This document shows positions 6,455 through 8,603 of a stretch of 8,603 nt of DNA, piece after piece. Origin of the DNA: an uncultured Actinomycetes bacterium. Lineage in GTDB: Bacteria; Actinomycetota; Acidimicrobiia; Acidimicrobiales; Microtrichaceae. A model generated the notes under the pieces. That model was not told the DNA's origin. It searched no databases and saw only the letters and a list, made by a program, of their open reading frames with translations. Every line of letters begins with the position of its first letter. The first letter of the stretch is position 1. Location: assembly GCA_903953195.1 (NCBI GenBank), contig CAJBIS010000481.1, positions 1-8,603 on the forward strand, written 5' to 3'. Made by a program: the position numbers and the translations under genes.

Positions 6455-6460
6455 AGGGTA
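6455..6460 (-). promoter_or_regulatory. -10 element TACCCT for the MFS gene (leaderless)
   Basis: On the minus strand TACCCT is followed by 6 bases and the GTG at 6448, placing the predicted transcript start at or beside the start codon. No Shine-Dalgarno precedes the GTG. The region where a -35 box would lie (about 6478-6483) does not match the consensus. Confidence 0.42.
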
Positions 6461-6490
6461 CCCCCCGGGGACGCCGGACCCGCCGGGACG

Positions 6491-6496
6491 TAGACT
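6491..6496 (+). promoter_or_regulatory. -10 element TAGACT for the acyltransferase operon (leaderless)
   Basis: TAGACT is followed by 7 bases and the ATG at 6504. No Shine-Dalgarno is present in the spacer CGCCGGC, and no -35 consensus is seen near 6468-6473. It lies back to back with the MFS -10 element, 30 bases away, so the two promoters must share or compete for the same DNA. Confidence 0.48.
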
Positions 6497-6503
6497 CGCC
6501 GGC

Positions 6504-7412
6504 ATGGACGGAGGCACCGAGGAGCACGAGCGTCTGGTGGCGTCCGTCGAGGAGTCGACGAGCCGCTCGCTCGTCCCCGTACCGGTGGTCGAGCCCGGAC
6601 CGGAGCAGGACGAGGCCTCGGTCGACGGCCGTCGCTCCGACGTCGACGAGTGGGGCCGCAGCCAGAGCATGCGTGCGCTCGCCCGCCGGATCTACGACCC
6701 GATCTACTCGAAGTGGTTCCGGGTCGAGTGGGAGGGGCTCGAGAACATCCCGACCGAGGGTGGCGCGCTGCTCGTGGCGAACCACGCAGCCGCCATCCCG
6801 TCGGATGCCCCGGTGATCATGCACGGCATCGAGACCGAGCTGGGCCGGCCCGTGTACGGCCTGGCCGACAACTTCTTCAAGCGGGTCCCGGTCGTCGGAA
6901 CCCTGTGGTCGCGCCTCGGCGGACTGCCGGCCCACCCGGACAACGCCTACCGGCTCCTGAAGGAGCAGGGGCAGCTCGTGCTGGTCTTCCCCGAGGGTTC
7001 GAAGGGCCCCGCGAAACCGTTCAACGAGCGCTACCAGCTCCGCCGGTTCGGCCGAGGCGGTTTCGTCGAGATCGCCATGCAGGCGGGCGTGCCGGTGGTG
7101 CCGATCGCGGTCGTGGGCGCCGAGGAATCGATGCCGACGCTGTTCCGGCTCCCGCACCTGGCGTCGTTCATCGGAGCGCCGTACGTGCCCGTCACCGCCA
7201 ACATGCTCGCGCTCGGGCCACTCGGCGTCGCCACGTACTTCCCGGCGAAGTTCAAGCTGCGCGTCCTCGAGCCCGTCACGTTCAACGTGCCGCCCGATCA
7301 GGAGCGGTACTCCCGCTCGCGGGTGATGGACTGGTCCGAGGCCATCCGCGACCGCATCCAGAACGCGCTCTACGACATGCTGCGCAACCGCCGATCGGTG
7401 TGGTTCGGATGA
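6504..7412 (+). CDS. Lysophospholipid acyltransferase family protein (PlsC-like, Rv0502-like)
   Basis: A 302-residue putative acyltransferase, expected to move an acyl chain from acyl-CoA or acyl-ACP to a glycerolipid or related acceptor at the membrane. Residues 1-50 are acidic and look disordered. The catalytic domain begins near WFRVEWEGLENIPTEGGALL (71-90). It has the block I Asn-His at 93-94 with Asp101 (NHAAAIPSD, six residues between His and Asp instead of four), NFFKRVPVVG (123-132) and the block III glycerol-binding motif VFPEGSKG (161-168). RYQLRRFGRGGFVEIA and the terminal RNRRSVWFG match, from memory, the M. tuberculosis protein Rv0502. No clear transmembrane helix is seen. ATG 6504 fits the TAGACT leaderless promoter; upstream in-frame starts would overlap the divergent exporter. 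The stop overlaps the next gene as ATGA. The true acceptor is unknown; phospholipid or cell-envelope glycolipid synthesis is the likely setting. Confidence 0.87.
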   Translation: MDGGTEEHERLVASVEESTSRSLVPVPVVEPGPEQDEASVDGRRSDVDEWGRSQSMRALARRIYDPIYSKWFRVEWEGLENIPTEGGALLVANHAAAIPSDAPVIMHGIETELGRPVYGLADNFFKRVPVVGTLWSRLGGLPAHPDNAYRLLKEQGQLVLVFPEGSKGPAKPFNERYQLRRFGRGGFVEIAMQAGVPVVPIAVVGAEESMPTLFRLPHLASFIGAPYVPVTANMLALGPLGVATYFPAKFKLRVLEPVTFNVPPDQERYSRSRVMDWSEAIRDRIQNALYDMLRNRRSVWFG

Positions 7413-8455
7413 GCGGAACGTCGCGCCGCGTCCTGGTCACCGGGCTGGGCACGTTCTGGGGCGGCCGGGTGGCGCAGACGCTCGAGGCCGATCCCGAGGT
7501 CGAGGTGATCGTCGGACTCGACACCACCGAGCCCACCGTCGAACTCGAACGCACCGAGTACGTGCGGGTCGACGCCAACTACTCGATCCTCGCCCGCATC
7601 GTGCGGGCCGCGCAGATCGACACGATCATCCACACGTTCCTGGTGGTCGACCCGACGCAGATGTCGGCCCGGGCCATGCACGAGATCAACGTCATCGGCA
7701 CCATGAACCTGTTCGCCGCGGCCTCGGCGCCGGCGTCGACGGTCCGCAACGTCGTCGTGAAGTCGTCGACCATCGTCTACGGCTGTGCGGCCTCCGACCC
7801 CGTCTGGTTCAAGGAGGACACGCCGTCGTCCCGACCCGCTCGACGCGGTGTGGAACGCAACCTCGAGGCCGTCGAGGGCTACGTCCGTGACTTCGCGCAG
7901 GACAACCCGCACGTGAACGTGTCGATGCTGCGGTTCGCCAACGTCATCGGCGCCGAGTTGGAGACCCCACTCACGCGAGCGCTCGAGCTGCCGCTCGTGC
8001 CGTCGCTCGCCGGGTTCGACCCGCGCTTCCAGTTCGTCCACGAGGCCGACGTCATCCGGTCGATCCTCTTCGTGCTCGACCACAACCTCGCCGGCGTCTT
8101 CAACGTGGCCGGCGACGGACTGCTGCCGTGGTCCGAGGTGGCACAGCTGTGCGGCAAACGGACCGCGCCGCTGCCGCCGATCGGCACGTCGCTCATCACC
8201 GGGCCGCTCGCCCAGCTCGGCCTGGTCGACCTGCCCGAGGAGTACCTGCAGCTGCTGCGATTCGGCCGCGGTGTCGACAACAGTCGGCTGAAGGACTTCG
8301 GGTTCCGCTACCAGTACAACTCGGTGCAGGCCGTCGAGGCGTTCATCGAGGCGGTCCGGCTGCGCAACACCATCGGCACCGGGCAGCCGACCTACCGCTA
8401 CGAGCGCGACGTCGAGCAGTTCTTCCGGCACTCCCCCGCCGTCATCCGCGACTGA
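7409..8455 (+). CDS. Atypical extended SDR, NAD-dependent epimerase/dehydratase-like (Rv0501/GalE2-like)
   Basis: A 348-residue protein with an N-terminal Rossmann fold. RRVLVTGLGTFWGGRVAQTLE (residues 6-26, opening RRVLVTG then LGTFWGG) is the dinucleotide-binding turn, in a variant of the usual TGxxGxxG, and Asp38 ends strand 2 (IVGLD), which favours NAD(H). Later come the DTIIHTFLVVDP strand, INVIGTMNLF (93-102) and SSTIVYG (119-125). The catalytic YxxxK expected about 25 residues after SSTIVYG is absent: residues 144-153 read ARRGVERNLE. The C-terminal half has LRFANVIG, RFQFVHEADVI and GVFNVAGDGLLPWSEVA, typical of GalE-like proteins. The best match I recall is M. tuberculosis Rv0501 (GalE2), which also neighbours a PlsC-like gene. 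ATG 7409 overlaps the acyltransferase stop (ATGA), so translation is coupled. A true UDP-sugar epimerase activity is doubtful; substrate binding or another redox step is possible. Confidence 0.85.
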   Translation: MSGTSRRVLVTGLGTFWGGRVAQTLEADPEVEVIVGLDTTEPTVELERTEYVRVDANYSILARIVRAAQIDTIIHTFLVVDPTQMSARAMHEINVIGTMNLFAAASAPASTVRNVVVKSSTIVYGCAASDPVWFKEDTPSSRPARRGVERNLEAVEGYVRDFAQDNPHVNVSMLRFANVIGAELETPLTRALELPLVPSLAGFDPRFQFVHEADVIRSILFVLDHNLAGVFNVAGDGLLPWSEVAQLCGKRTAPLPPIGTSLITGPLAQLGLVDLPEEYLQLLRFGRGVDNSRLKDFGFRYQYNSVQAVEAFIEAVRLRNTIGTGQPTYRYERDVEQFFRHSPAVIRD

Positions 8456-8471
8456 ACCGACCGGACGGGCC

Positions 8472-8603
8472 TCAGACCCCGGCCACGGTGGCCGCGAGTA
8501 CGGCCACACGCCGGCGGATCCCCGGCCACGTGTAGCCCTGCAGGAACACCTGCTCGCCGGCATCCGCGAGTGACTGTCGCAGCTCCGGGTCGTCGATCAG
8601 CCG
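8472..8603 (-). CDS. Glycosyltransferase, C-terminal 43 residues (5' end outside window)
   Basis: The minus strand is open from the window edge to a TGA at 8474-8472. The 43 residues begin RLIDDPELRQSLADAG and continue EQVFLQGYTWPGIRRRV. This pattern, a short helix ending LRxxLAxAGxxxV, then a Tyr-Thr-Trp segment and a final amphipathic helix, is the usual end of GT-B glycosyltransferases of family GT4 (Glycos_transf_1). The catalytic and nucleotide-sugar binding parts are outside the window, so donor, acceptor and length are unknown. The gene converges on the SDR gene with 16 bases between stop codons. Together with the acyltransferase/SDR pair it may belong to an envelope glycolipid neighbourhood, though its opposite orientation means it is transcribed separately. 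Confidence 0.68.
   Translation of the reverse strand, partial: RLIDDPELRQSLADAGEQVFLQGYTWPGIRRRVAVLAATVAGV

Noticed and set aside
5106..7157. A 683-codon open frame on the minus strand covering the MFS gene and the antisense of the acyltransferase
   Set aside because: It is a shifted frame with low-complexity Arg/Gly/Asp-rich sequence; the MFS and acyltransferase frames carry the conserved motifs.
6650..7408. In-frame upstream extension of the SDR gene through most of the acyltransferase
   Set aside because: The extension is Arg/Pro/Ala-rich shadow sequence; the Rossmann fold begins just after the ATG at 7409, which has the ATGA overlap.
8480..8494. Perfect inverted repeat CGGCCAC-G-GTGGCCG near the end of the glycosyltransferase gene
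   Set aside because: It lies within coding sequence, has a one-base centre that cannot form a normal hairpin loop, and has no T-tract, so I do not call it a terminator or operator.
7370..8563. A 397-codon minus-strand frame opposite the SDR gene
   Set aside because: No domain-like sequence, antisense to a well-supported gene, and it overlaps the glycosyltransferase end in another frame.

Overview
The window is compact, very GC-rich DNA with high-GC third codon positions, GTG as well as ATG starts, a tRNA gene without an encoded CCA end, and an acyltransferase/SDR gene pair of an actinobacterial type. I infer an actinomycete chromosome, possibly the Acidimicrobiia (Ilumatobacter-like); the class is a guess. 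Everything looks like ordinary chromosomal gene content: I see no insertion sequence, phage, CRISPR array or integration scar, and no gene-free stretch longer than about 115 bases.

Layout. (1) 2-1911, plus strand: the 3' end of a methylmalonate-semialdehyde dehydrogenase gene (mmsA), then a complete second NAD(P)-type aldehyde dehydrogenase with its own Shine-Dalgarno. (2) 1935-2488, minus strand: a hypothetical protein whose last codons and stop lie inside the 5' half of a tRNA-Leu(UAA) gene. (3) 2589-3137, minus: a secreted lipoprotein with two Lipoprotein_15 (PF03640) type repeats. (4) 3251-5127, plus, divergent from the lipoprotein: an FMNH2-dependent alkanesulfonate monooxygenase (SsuD type) joined by an ATGA overlap to a class I glutamine amidotransferase-like protein. 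(5) 5168-6448, minus: an MFS_3-type exporter. (6) 6504-8455, plus, divergent from the exporter: a lysophospholipid-type acyltransferase joined by an ATGA overlap to an atypical extended SDR protein; the pair resembles M. tuberculosis Rv0502/Rv0501. (7) 8472-8603, minus: the C-terminal end of a glycosyltransferase.

How the parts fit. Blocks 1 and 4 suggest catabolic work: aldehyde/valine breakdown and sulfur scavenging from sulfonates. Block 6 and perhaps block 7 point to envelope lipid or glycolipid metabolism. The clearest structural pattern concerns expression. All four operon-leading genes whose starts are well supported (lipoprotein, ssuD, exporter, acyltransferase) carry a TANNNT -10-like hexamer 6-9 bases before the start codon and no good Shine-Dalgarno, which suggests leaderless transcripts. 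The three operon-internal genes use either a Shine-Dalgarno or an ATGA stop-start overlap. Nothing here is a clear new multi-gene system. The points most worth following are the SDR protein lacking YxxxK, the ssuD-amidotransferase coupling, the CDS/tRNA overlap and the leaderless promoter set.
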